Shown here: piece by piece, positions 6,971 through 13,041 of the stretch | Position numbering within the stretch: the first letter of the stretch is position 1 | How the letters are laid out: the number at the start of each line of letters is the position of its first letter | Origin: Christensenella sp. UBA7102 | GTDB lineage: Bacteria; Bacillota; Clostridia; Christensenellales; UBA1750 | Direction of reading: 5' to 3' | Length of the DNA stretch: 14,568 nt | Assembly: GCA_002492415.1 (NCBI GenBank) | Contig: DKYK01000072.1 | Span: 1 to 14,568 of the forward strand | The notes under the pieces: model-generated | The model's input: the letters and a program-made list of their open reading frames with translations, nothing else | What the model was told of the DNA's origin: nothing | Database searches by the model: none | Position numbers and translations under genes: made by a program

Positions 6971-7351
6971 TCATCTGCCGCGCAGCGCCGTCTCCAGCCT
7001 GCGGCAGCCGCACTCCATGTCCTTTGCCCAGTTGTTCAGCCGGGACTCCAGATTGCGGCAGCCGCGCTCCATGCGCTGCGCCAGTCGCTCCAGGCTCTCC
7101 GCGCTCAATTCCACCGCGCCCGTCAGCGTCGCGCGATGCCGCCGCTGCTGTAGGCTGTCCAGCGCACGCTCCGCGTCGGCGGGGGAGAGCAGCCCCGCGC
7201 GCACATCGTTTAGGATATCGATGCGGCTCAAATAATGCCTGCGCTCGCCCATCAGGGGCCGGAGCAGCTCCCAAAGGCCCTCCTTCTCCCGCGCCTGCAT
7301 GCCGTTGCGTCTTTCTTCATACCGTTTCACATCCAGATTCGTAAAAAACAT
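6971..7351 (-). CDS. Small helical protein with SHOCT-like motif and duplicated Cys-helix
   Basis: I do not recognise a named family for this 126-aa protein. Residues 43-62 (RIDILNDVRAGLLSPADAER) repeat the same short helical motif found in the other three products of the operon. Residues 91-126 are two 18-residue copies of an amphipathic helix: AQRMERGCRNLESR and AKDMECGCRRLETA, each with Met-Glu then Gly-Cys-Arg at the same positions, three Cys in all. The charged pattern suggests helix-helix association, and the region resembles the linker helix (about 63-98) of the paralogue downstream. The start at 7351 has AAGGAGG 7 nt upstream; an internal Met at residue 18 has no comparable site. It lies 27 nt after the DUF2089 gene and 13 nt before the next, so it is co-transcribed. 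No membrane segment is present. Confidence 0.78.
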   Translation of the reverse strand: MFFTNLDVKRYEERRNGMQAREKEGLWELLRPLMGERRHYLSRIDILNDVRAGLLSPADAERALDSLQQRRHRATLTGAVELSAESLERLAQRMERGCRNLESRLNNWAKDMECGCRRLETALRGR

Positions 7352-7378
7352 GTTCCGACCTCCTTACCGATGCGTGCC

Positions 7379-7756
7379 TTACGCCTTTTTCATCATGTCC
7401 ATCGCCTGTTCCTGCGTCAATTCTCCGCGCGAGAGCATTTCCAATATCTCTTTGCGCGTGGGCGCGTCTTTTCCCTGCTGCGGCTGCGCGGGCTCCAGCC
7501 CCAGCGCTGCGATCACCTGATCCAGCCGCGCGCGCACCGTCGGGTAGCTGATGCCCAGCTCCTTTTCCATCTCACGAATGTTGCCGCGGTTGCGCAGGAA
7601 GGAATAGACGAAATTCCGCTGCTCCGTCGTCAGCGCCAGCAGTCGCTCCGCCTGGAAGTCGCCCTCGATGCTCGTGCCGCAGGCCGGGCAGTGCAGACGG
7701 ACCACGTGCAGGGGTTCGTGGCAGACCGGGCATCTGTGGATCACCTCATGTGCCAT
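7379..7756 (-). CDS. DUF2089-family zinc-ribbon/HTH regulator
   Basis: This 125-aa protein has the DUF2089 layout. A zinc ribbon is formed by Cys9-x2-Cys12 and Cys23-x2-Cys26. A helix-turn-helix follows at about 58-84, including MEKELGISYPTVRARLDQVI, where the recognition helix would be YPTVRARLDQVI. The C-terminus (101-124, RKEILEMLSRGELTQEQAMD) is a SHOCT-like helical module. It is probably a DNA-binding regulator of its own operon; the role is inferred from the HTH and from being the first gene. The three genes behind it all carry the same C-terminal-type module, which suggests they interact with it. AAGGAG sits 8 nt before the ATG. A consensus-like promoter lies about 50 nt upstream, with TTAAG-containing sequences on both sides of it. 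Confidence 0.9.
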   Translation of the reverse strand: MAHEVIHRCPVCHEPLHVVRLHCPACGTSIEGDFQAERLLALTTEQRNFVYSFLRNRGNIREMEKELGISYPTVRARLDQVIAALGLEPAQPQQGKDAPTRKEILEMLSRGELTQEQAMDMMKKA

Positions 7757-7803
7757 GCGATCATCTCCTTAAGGTTAAAGACTGAGATTCATTTCTTGAA
7801 TAT

Positions 7804-7831
7804 AGGATAGCACATTTCTCAATTTTGTCAA
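7804..7831 (-). promoter_or_regulatory. Promoter of the DUF2089 operon
   Basis: On the minus strand, TTGACA (7826-7831) is 16 nt from TATCCT (7804-7809), about 48 nt upstream of the DUF2089 start. The AT-rich surroundings contrast with the GC-rich genes. CTTAAG-centred sequences lie at 7767-7774 and 7848-7855, either side of the promoter. Confidence 0.7.
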
Positions 7832-7834
7832 TAG

Positions 7835-7876
7835 AAAAACTCAAAGTTCTTAAGATTAAACCTGAAGAACTTTGAG
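7835..7876 (-). terminator. Intrinsic terminator of the HAD phosphatase gene
   Basis: A perfect 12-bp inverted repeat (CTCAAAGTTCTT at 7840-7851 and AAGAACTTTGAG at 7865-7876) has a 13-nt loop and is followed on the minus strand by TTTTT. It is 38 nt beyond the HAD stop codon. The stem is AT-rich, and its distal end abuts the -35 box of the next operon, so a second role as an operator is possible. Confidence 0.72.
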
Positions 7877-7914
7877 CATGGATTTTTAAGAATTGAAATA
7901 TGGACTTTAAGTTT

Positions 7915-8691
7915 TTACGGACAGGGAATGTCGCCCACGCCCGAGAGCACGTACTTGGGGCGATAGGGGAAGTCGCCCAGCATGTCGCGCGAGGTCACGC
8001 CGGAGAGCACCAGCACCGTGTCCAGTTCAGTTTCGATGCCCGCCACAATATCGGTATCCATCCGGTCGCCGATGATGGCGGTCTCTGCGCGGTGGGTGCC
8101 CAGCTGTTTGAGGGCGTGGCGCATCATCAGTGGATTGGGCTTGCCCACAAAATAGGCCTGCTTTCCCGTGGCCATTTCGATGGGAGAGATCAGCGCGCGC
8201 GTGGCGGGGACGATGCCGCCCTCCACCGGGCCGGTCAGGTCGGGGTTGGTGCCGATGAGCCGCGCGCCGCCGCGAACCAGCGCCACCGCGCGCTCCAGCT
8301 TTTCAAAGTTGTAGGTGCGCGTTTCGCCCACCACCACGTAGTCCGGATTGACCTCGTTCATGGTGATGCCCACGTTGTACAGCGCGTTGATGAGCCCCGC
8401 CTCGCCAATGACGTAAGCCGAGCAGCCCGGGCGCTGCGTGGAGAGGAAGGTGGCCGTGGCCAGCGCCGAGGTGTAGAAGTGCTCCTCGGGCACGTCCAGC
8501 CCCAGGCGGGCGAGCTTGAGCTGCAGCTCGCGCGGAGAGCGCTCCGAGCTGTTGGTCAGGAACAGGAACCGCTTCTCTTTGGCATTGAGCCAGTCGATGA
8601 ATTCCTTTACCCCCGGCAGCAGGTAGTTGCCGTGATAGATCACGCCGTCCATATCGCAGATGAATGCCGCTTTTTCGCGCAGGCTCTGCAT
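7915..8691 (-). CDS. HAD-IIA family sugar/nucleotide phosphatase, NagD-like
   Basis: This 258-aa enzyme belongs to the haloacid dehalogenase superfamily, subclass IIA (NagD / p-nitrophenyl phosphatase group), and should dephosphorylate small phosphorylated metabolites in the cytoplasm. Motif I is DMDGVIY (13-19) with Asp13 the nucleophile and Asp15 the acid/base; motif II is LTNSS (45-49); the motif III Lys is Lys184 in GKPNP; and motif IV is GDRMDTD (208-214), binding Mg2+. The region between motifs II and III is the large alpha/beta cap typical of IIA. The start is the second of two nearby ATGs: GGAGG is 8 nt from 8691 but only 2 nt from the one at 8697. The substrate is unknown; NagD itself prefers UMP. 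It is monocistronic, divergent from prmA. Confidence 0.9.
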   Translation of the reverse strand: MQSLREKAAFICDMDGVIYHGNYLLPGVKEFIDWLNAKEKRFLFLTNSSERSPRELQLKLARLGLDVPEEHFYTSALATATFLSTQRPGCSAYVIGEAGLINALYNVGITMNEVNPDYVVVGETRTYNFEKLERAVALVRGGARLIGTNPDLTGPVEGGIVPATRALISPIEMATGKQAYFVGKPNPLMMRHALKQLGTHRAETAIIGDRMDTDIVAGIETELDTVLVLSGVTSRDMLGDFPYRPKYVLSGVGDIPCP

Positions 8692-8725
8692 GCTCATCCC
8701 CTCCGTGTCCTGATACTTCACTAAA

Positions 8726-8754
8726 AGAGTACAACTTGCCGCGCCTTCTGTCAA
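8726..8754 (-). promoter_or_regulatory. Promoter of the HAD phosphatase gene
   Basis: On the minus strand, TTGACA (8749-8754) is 17 nt from TACTCT (8726-8731), about 35 nt upstream of the chosen start. Confidence 0.7.
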
Positions 8755-8767
8755 GTGCGCGTTTGGC

Positions 8768-8796
8768 TTGCCAAGCGAGGATTTCTGCATTATAAT
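8768..8796 (+). promoter_or_regulatory. Promoter of prmA
   Basis: TTGCCA (8768-8773) is 17 nt from a perfect TATAAT (8791-8796), about 40 nt upstream of the prmA start. The two -35 boxes of this divergent pair are only 13 nt apart, so the polymerases would compete. Confidence 0.82.
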
Positions 8797-8836
8797 GAAA
8801 CGGAAAACGCACCCTTGCTGGATCGGAGGAAGAAAA

Positions 8837-9805
8837 ATGGATTGGAAACGGGTATCCATCATGACTACGGAAGAGGGCCTGGAGTTCCTCTGCTATAAAC
8901 TGGACGAGATCGGAATCACACAGTTTGAGATGGTGGAGGACGCCGCGTCCACCCAGCGCCTGCTGGACGAGACGGCGCAGTATTGGGACTATGTCGAGGC
9001 TGAGACGGTGCTGGCCGAGCGCCAGCCCTGCGTGCGCGTCTACCTGACCGCCAACACCGTGGGCGAGGAGCAGCTGCAAAAGCTCACCGCCATGGTCGGA
9101 GAGCTCAAATCCATAAAGGACGGCCTGGACCTGGGTTCCCTCGAGGTCGTCGCCGAAAACGTAAAGGACGAGGACTGGGCCAACAACTGGAAGCAGTTTT
9201 ACAAACCCATGGAGATCGGCCGCCGCCTGCTCGTCAAACCCTCCTGGGAGCAGCTGGACGCCCCCACGGATCGCATCGTGCTGGAGATGGACCCCGGCAT
9301 GGTGTTTGGCACCGGCACGCATGAGACCACCCAGCTCTGCCTTGCCCAGCTGGACGAGCACGTCCGGCCCGGCATGAAGGTGATCGACCTGGGCTGCGGC
9401 AGCGGCATCCTCTCCGTCGCCGCACTGCTGCTGGGCGCGGAGTCCGCCGCCGGCGTGGACATCGACCCCAACGCCGTGGACATCGCCTACAACAACGCCG
9501 ACGCCAACGGCATCGACCGCTCCCGCTACACTGTGCTGGCCGGCAACGTGCTGGACGACAACGGCTTCGTGGATTCCCTCGGCACGGATTACGACATCGT
9601 CGTGGCCAACATCGTCGCGGGCGTCATCATCCCGCTGACCGCCATCGTGCCGCGCCTCATCAAAAAGGGCGGCCTCTACATCACCTCCGGCATCATCGCC
9701 GAGCGCGCCGACGAGGTCATCGAAGCCATGCGCGCCCATGGCTTCACCATCGTCCACACCGAGTCCCGCAAGGACTGGCATGTCGTCGTCGCCAGGTACG
9801 AATAA
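8837..9805 (+). CDS. prmA: Ribosomal protein L11 methyltransferase
   Basis: PrmA transfers methyl groups from S-adenosylmethionine to ribosomal protein L11 in the cytoplasm. The 322-aa product has the two expected parts: an N-terminal substrate-recognition domain (about 1-110), then a Rossmann methyltransferase. Visible motifs are DEDWANNWKQFYKP (111-124), MVFGTGTHETTQLCL (155-169, the PrmA hallmark), SAM-binding VIDLGCGSG (182-190), the acidic ribose-binding segment GVDIDP (206-211), and ANIVAGVI (257-264), the NPPY-like catalytic position. GGAGG lies 9 nt upstream of the ATG; a longer frame from 8768 would begin inside the -35 box and is rejected. In many Bacillota prmA sits between dnaJ and an rRNA methyltransferase gene; here it is alone, beside a HAD phosphatase and facing a convergent MFS gene. 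Confidence 0.96.
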   Translation: MDWKRVSIMTTEEGLEFLCYKLDEIGITQFEMVEDAASTQRLLDETAQYWDYVEAETVLAERQPCVRVYLTANTVGEEQLQKLTAMVGELKSIKDGLDLGSLEVVAENVKDEDWANNWKQFYKPMEIGRRLLVKPSWEQLDAPTDRIVLEMDPGMVFGTGTHETTQLCLAQLDEHVRPGMKVIDLGCGSGILSVAALLLGAESAAGVDIDPNAVDIAYNNADANGIDRSRYTVLAGNVLDDNGFVDSLGTDYDIVVANIVAGVIIPLTAIVPRLIKKGGLYITSGIIAERADEVIEAMRAHGFTIVHTESRKDWHVVVARYE

Positions 9806-9819
9806 TCAACGGACACAAC

Positions 9820-9848
9820 ATGGCCCCCGCCAAAAAGCGAGGGGCCAT
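9820..9848. terminator. Hairpin between convergent prmA and the MFS gene
   Basis: ATGGCCCC (9820-9827) pairs with GGGGCCAT (9841-9848); the stem extends inward by CGC/GCG across a bulged A, around a CAAAAA loop. It lies 14 nt after the prmA stop and 17 nt after the MFS stop, so it probably serves both. U-tracts are weak on both sides. Confidence 0.65.
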
Positions 9849-9865
9849 ATTTCATACAGAATCTG

Positions 9866-11017
9866 TCACCGCTCGGCGAACCGGCGGATCAGGGGATAGG
9901 CGAATGCGGTCACAATGCACACCGCGCCCACGATGGCAAAGGCAGGCGCAATGGTAAGCGCGTCGATCAGCCCGCCCATCAGTGAGGGTCCCGCCATGAT
10001 GCCCACCGCGTATACCGACTGGTAGAAGCCCATCGCGGTGGAGCGCTGCTCGCCCGGCACGTCGCGGATGGCGTCGGACATGATGATGGAGAAGGTGGAG
10101 GTGCCGCCGCAGCCGCCGACAAACTGCATCGCCGCCAGCGCCGCAAAGTTCGGCATGTGCGGCAGCGCAAAGCTGTACACTGCCAGCAGCCCAAAGCCGA
10201 TTACGCTCAGCTTTACCGGCCCGATGCGCTGCGCAGGCTTGGAACCCACGAAGTACGACGACAGCATGCCGCCCAGCGTGAACAGCGCCGAGCAGATGGA
10301 CAGCTGCACCGGCGTCACGCCCGCGTTGTTGATGACGGTGCTGGCAAAGGAATTGGCCGTGGCAAACACAATGAGCTGAAACAGCGTCCCCAACAGCGAG
10401 AACACGATCAGGCGCCTTTGCAGCACCACGCTCAGCAGTTTTTTCACCGGCAGCCCCTCCTTTGCGGGCTCGTCGCGGATGAACAGCGCCACGATCGCAC
10501 CCAGCAGTCCTGCCGCCAGGCTCATCCAGAACATCAGCACCATGCCGAATTTTTCATAGAACAACCCGCCCAGTATGTAGGCCGCCAGAATCCCCGCGTT
10601 GTTGACTGCGTTGATGGAGCCGATGGAGCGGGACAGCTCCTCGGGCGCGTAGTACAGGGAGTTGAGTATCGTAAAGGAGATCCACATCGAGCTTGCCACG
10701 CCCGAGATGGCGTTTGCGCACAGCAGCACATAGGGGTTCTGCGACAGCACGCGGATGCCCGCCGCCAGCGCGCACAGCGCCAGTCCCAGCAGGATGAACA
10801 GCCGGTGCTTCTGCTTGTGATCCGCCATCACGCCCAGCGGCAGCCGGCAGATCAGCTGCGTCGAGCCGTACATGCCCACGATCACCCCGGCAAAGCTGGC
10901 CGAAATGCCCAGCCCCAGCAGATAGGGCGTCATGTACGGGTTGTAGACGTACTGCGCAAACCAGAACAGAAAGGTGACGAGGCACAGCAGGAAACGCTTT
11001 CTTTTCAGTTGAGCCAT
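9866..11017 (-). CDS. Major facilitator superfamily transporter
   Basis: This 383-aa membrane protein is predicted to move a small solute across the cytoplasmic membrane using an ion gradient. The chain is almost wholly hydrophobic, with about 12 predicted helices in two halves. The first begins RFLLCLVTFLFWFAQYVY; a basic cytoplasmic loop near 185-195 divides the halves. Motif A is recognisable between helices 2 and 3 as LGVMADHKQKHRLF (61-74). The start at 11017 (MAQLKRK) is chosen because GAGAGG lies 9 nt upstream; a longer frame opening with TTG at 11050 would run through the upstream terminator stem. It follows the RraA-like gene by 79 nt on the same strand, with no clear promoter of its own, so read-through from that gene is likely. 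The substrate is unknown; an organic acid or sugar acid would fit the neighbour. Confidence 0.9.
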   Translation of the reverse strand: MAQLKRKRFLLCLVTFLFWFAQYVYNPYMTPYLLGLGISASFAGVIVGMYGSTQLICRLPLGVMADHKQKHRLFILLGLALCALAAGIRVLSQNPYVLLCANAISGVASSMWISFTILNSLYYAPEELSRSIGSINAVNNAGILAAYILGGLFYEKFGMVLMFWMSLAAGLLGAIVALFIRDEPAKEGLPVKKLLSVVLQRRLIVFSLLGTLFQLIVFATANSFASTVINNAGVTPVQLSICSALFTLGGMLSSYFVGSKPAQRIGPVKLSVIGFGLLAVYSFALPHMPNFAALAAMQFVGGCGGTSTFSIIMSDAIRDVPGEQRSTAMGFYQSVYAVGIMAGPSLMGGLIDALTIAPAFAIVGAVCIVTAFAYPLIRRFAER

Positions 11018-11048
11018 GGGGGAGAACCTCTCTCTGTTTTTGATAAGC

Positions 11049-11075
11049 AAAAGCCGGCCCGGATGCCGGACCGGC
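11049..11075 (-). terminator. Leaky terminator between the RraA-like and MFS genes
   Basis: A 10-bp stem (gccggcccgg at 11053-11062 with ccggaccggc at 11066-11075, one G-U wobble) has a 3-nt loop and only TTTT after it on the minus strand. It lies 21 nt past the RraA-like stop. With no visible MFS promoter, partial read-through that lowers MFS expression is the likely purpose. Confidence 0.7.
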
Positions 11076-11096
11076 TCATTTTATTTGTATGGAGAA

Positions 11097-12002
11097 TTAC
11101 AGGCGCACGTCGGAGGCGTTGGCATCCTTCTGGTACTTCTCGGCCTCGGCCAGCTCCTCGTCCCAAGTGAGGTGACGGTACTCCTCGGCCTGGGGATCGG
11201 TGTTGAACCAGTTGATGAAGTCCTGATACATGGGGTAGGTCCAGCGAGCGTCGATCTGCGCGGTGGTGTACACTTTCTCGTGCAGGCGCTGGAAACCAAA
11301 GATGTCGCGCACATGGGACTTCTCCGCGCCGATGACGACCTCTTCAGCCAGGTGAGCGGGGATGAAGATGACGCCGGAGATGGTACCCAGCACGATGTCG
11401 CCGGGCAGGCAGGTGGCCTTGCCGATGCGGCAGGGGACGTTGAAGCCCGTCATGGTCACATCGCCGATGCCGGTGGGATCAATGCCGCGGTAGTAGACGT
11501 TGATGCCGTCGATCTTGACGATCTGCTCCATGTCGCGGATGCCACCCCAGATGACGGCGCCGCCGCGCTTGGTGCGGGTCTTGATGGCGGTGGACAGGTT
11601 GCCGCCCACATAGGTGCCCTGGAAGATCTTGTCGAACAGATCGACCACGACCACGTCATCCTCCACCAGGGAGTCGATGATCCACTGGTTGAAGTAGCCC
11701 TTGCGGCCCTCTTCCTCATGGCCATACTTGAGCAGGTAGTCGTTCAGGTCGGGACGCATGGGGACGTAGACGCCGGTCACGGCGCGGCCCACCAACGTGG
11801 TGCCCGGATGGGTGGTGCGGAACTCGCCCTCGAACTGGTACTTGTAGCCCTTCATCCACAGGGGACCCCAGGCTTCCTCCAGGGTGATCTTGCGCAGGCG
11901 GCGCAGAACGTCGTCGGAAACCTTGGGACGGCCGTCCTCCATGCGCTCACCCTTCCAAAGGGGCGTGATCTGGATGATGTCTTCTTTGCAGTTGAACTTC
12001 AT
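11097..12002 (-). CDS. RraA-family protein, long form (aldolase/decarboxylase-like)
   Basis: This 301-aa protein belongs to the RraA / HMG-CHA aldolase superfamily, often mis-named demethylmenaquinone methyltransferase. The core is visible from about 65 to 220: DDVVVVDLFDKIFQGTYVGG (115-134), then STAIKTRTKRGGAVIWGGIRDMEQI (137-161 in two parts), where Arg156-Asp157 is the conserved substrate/Mg2+ pair, and GDIVLGTISGVIFIPAHLAE (201-220). The family core is usually 160-230 aa; this form has an N-terminal extension of ~60 aa and a charged C-terminal tail of ~70 aa. A catabolic role on hydroxy-oxo acids or sugar acids is likely; the RNase E-inhibitor role of E. coli RraA is not implied. AGGGAG is 8 nt before the ATG, and a promoter lies about 65 nt upstream. 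It leads the MFS gene in a two-gene unit. Confidence 0.88.
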   Translation of the reverse strand: MKFNCKEDIIQITPLWKGERMEDGRPKVSDDVLRRLRKITLEEAWGPLWMKGYKYQFEGEFRTTHPGTTLVGRAVTGVYVPMRPDLNDYLLKYGHEEEGRKGYFNQWIIDSLVEDDVVVVDLFDKIFQGTYVGGNLSTAIKTRTKRGGAVIWGGIRDMEQIVKIDGINVYYRGIDPTGIGDVTMTGFNVPCRIGKATCLPGDIVLGTISGVIFIPAHLAEEVVIGAEKSHVRDIFGFQRLHEKVYTTAQIDARWTYPMYQDFINWFNTDPQAEEYRHLTWDEELAEAEKYQKDANASDVRL

Positions 12003-12066
12003 TTGAGTATCTCCCTTCAGCGGTCTTATTCGCGGGCTCTCTGTTTTCCCGCATCATGACAAATCT

Positions 12067-12095
12067 ATGATAGCATGCAACGCCGTTTATTGCAA
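12067..12095 (-). promoter_or_regulatory. Promoter of the RraA-like/MFS unit
   Basis: On the minus strand, TTGCAA (12090-12095) is 17 nt from TATCAT (12067-12072). The leader is about 58 nt. A 10-bp inverted repeat begins 35 bp upstream of the -35 box. Confidence 0.68.
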
Positions 12096-12129
12096 TCGCT
12101 TTTCCCTCCGAAACATTATAAAAACCTTT

Positions 12130-12154
12130 GTCTGTTCCGATTTGCGGAACAGAC
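12130..12154. promoter_or_regulatory. Perfect 10-5-10 inverted repeat, probable operator
   Basis: GTCTGTTCCG (12130-12139) and CGGAACAGAC (12145-12154) flank ATTTG. It lies between two divergent promoters and follows no gene that would need a terminator on either strand. The form (TTCCG...CGGAA) resembles operators of IclR- or GntR-type dimeric repressors; that family link is a guess. No such regulator is encoded in the window. Confidence 0.6.
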
Positions 12155-12209
12155 TTCCTCTATGCAGTACGCCCGACGCCGCGGCGCCGCTCAAATCCAG
12201 CCGATTCGT

Positions 12210-12238
12210 TTGCAATACGCGTCAAAAAGGAGTATAGT
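12210..12238 (+). promoter_or_regulatory. Promoter of the PHP/epimerase unit
   Basis: TTGCAA (12210-12215) is 17 nt from TATAGT (12233-12238), about 30 nt upstream of the PHP start. Its -35 hexamer is identical to that of the divergent RraA-like promoter. Confidence 0.68.
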
Positions 12239-12268
12239 AAATATATTCTTTAGAAAAGGTGACGGGCA

Positions 12269-12976
12269 ATGGACAAGCTGTATACCATCGAAACGCATCT
12301 GCATACCTCTCAGGGCAGCGCCTGCGCGCACTCCACCGGAGCGGAGATGGCGCGCGCGCACAAGGCTGCGGGCTACGATACCATCATCATCACGGACCAT
12401 TTCTTCGGCGGCAATACCGCGGTGCCGCGCGACCTGCCCTGGGAGCGGCGCATTGCGCTGTTCTGCTCGGGCTACGAGCAGGCTAAAGAGGAGGGCGACC
12501 AAATCGGGCTGACCGTGCTCTTTGGCTGGGAATGGGCCTGGCATGGCACGGAGTTCCTCACCTACGGCCTGGATCAGGACTACCTGCTGGCTCACCCCGA
12601 GATGGAGGAGTGGGATATTCCGACGTATTTGACCCATGTGCGCGCCGCGGGCGCCTACGTCAGCCATGCGCATCCCTTCCGCCAGGCGCCGTATCTCAAG
12701 GGCGAGCCGCGCCTCTTCCCGGAGTACGTAGACGCCGCAGAAGTCTATAACTGCGGCAATACCGATAATCTCTACAATCTGCAGGCGCTGGACTACGCCC
12801 GGCGCTACGGCCTTGCCATGACGAGCGGATCGGACGGCCACGACGCCAGGCAGATGCGCGGGGGAGGCATGCGCTTTGCCACACCCATGCGCACCATCGC
12901 CGATTTTATCCGCGCGGTGCGCACCCGCCAGCCCTTTGAAATTTTGACGGGGAAAAAAGAAGGATTTCCCATCTGA
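12269..12976 (+). CDS. PHP-domain metal-dependent phosphoesterase
   Basis: This 235-aa cytoplasmic protein is a stand-alone PHP (polymerase and histidinol phosphatase) domain, which hydrolyses phosphate esters at a trinuclear metal site. The metal ligands are visible in the usual order: His10-x-His12 in ETHLHTSQGS, Asp43-His44 in ITDHFFGG, Glu88 in FGWEWAWHG, His133 and His135 in YVSHAHPF, and Asp189 with His191 in SGSDGHD. Nothing is fused to the domain, and the length is typical of YciV/TrpH-like or CpsB-unrelated single-domain members. The substrate is unknown. AAAGGTGA stands about 7 nt before the ATG. The gene is first after a promoter and lies 65 nt before the epimerase gene on the same strand, with no clear promoter or terminator between, so the two are probably co-transcribed. 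Confidence 0.9.
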   Translation: MDKLYTIETHLHTSQGSACAHSTGAEMARAHKAAGYDTIIITDHFFGGNTAVPRDLPWERRIALFCSGYEQAKEEGDQIGLTVLFGWEWAWHGTEFLTYGLDQDYLLAHPEMEEWDIPTYLTHVRAAGAYVSHAHPFRQAPYLKGEPRLFPEYVDAAEVYNCGNTDNLYNLQALDYARRYGLAMTSGSDGHDARQMRGGGMRFATPMRTIADFIRAVRTRQPFEILTGKKEGFPI

Positions 12977-13041
12977 AGGAAGAATACCTATCATCGGGTT
13001 TCCCAATTCAACAATTCCATATTGATGGGGGGATGACACAC

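Noticed and set aside
5065..7344. A 759-aa open frame on the plus strand opposite the four-gene operon
   Set aside because: It is Ala/His/Val/Asp-rich low complexity caused by the complement of Gly-rich codons, has no ribosome site, and lies antisense to four genes with clear starts, motifs and operon signals.
7840..7876. The 12-bp inverted repeat upstream of DUF2089 as an operator
   Set aside because: Kept mainly as the HAD terminator, because it follows that gene's stop and is trailed by TTTTT on the correct strand; an operator role is not excluded.
8692..8862. A 57-residue longer N-terminus for the HAD phosphatase
   Set aside because: It would run back across both divergent promoters; motif I is normally close to the N-terminus, as it is with the start at 8691.
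8303..9781. A 492-aa open frame on the minus strand opposite prmA
   Set aside because: It lies antisense to a well-conserved housekeeping gene and has no recognisable domain or start signal; it is a codon-bias shadow.
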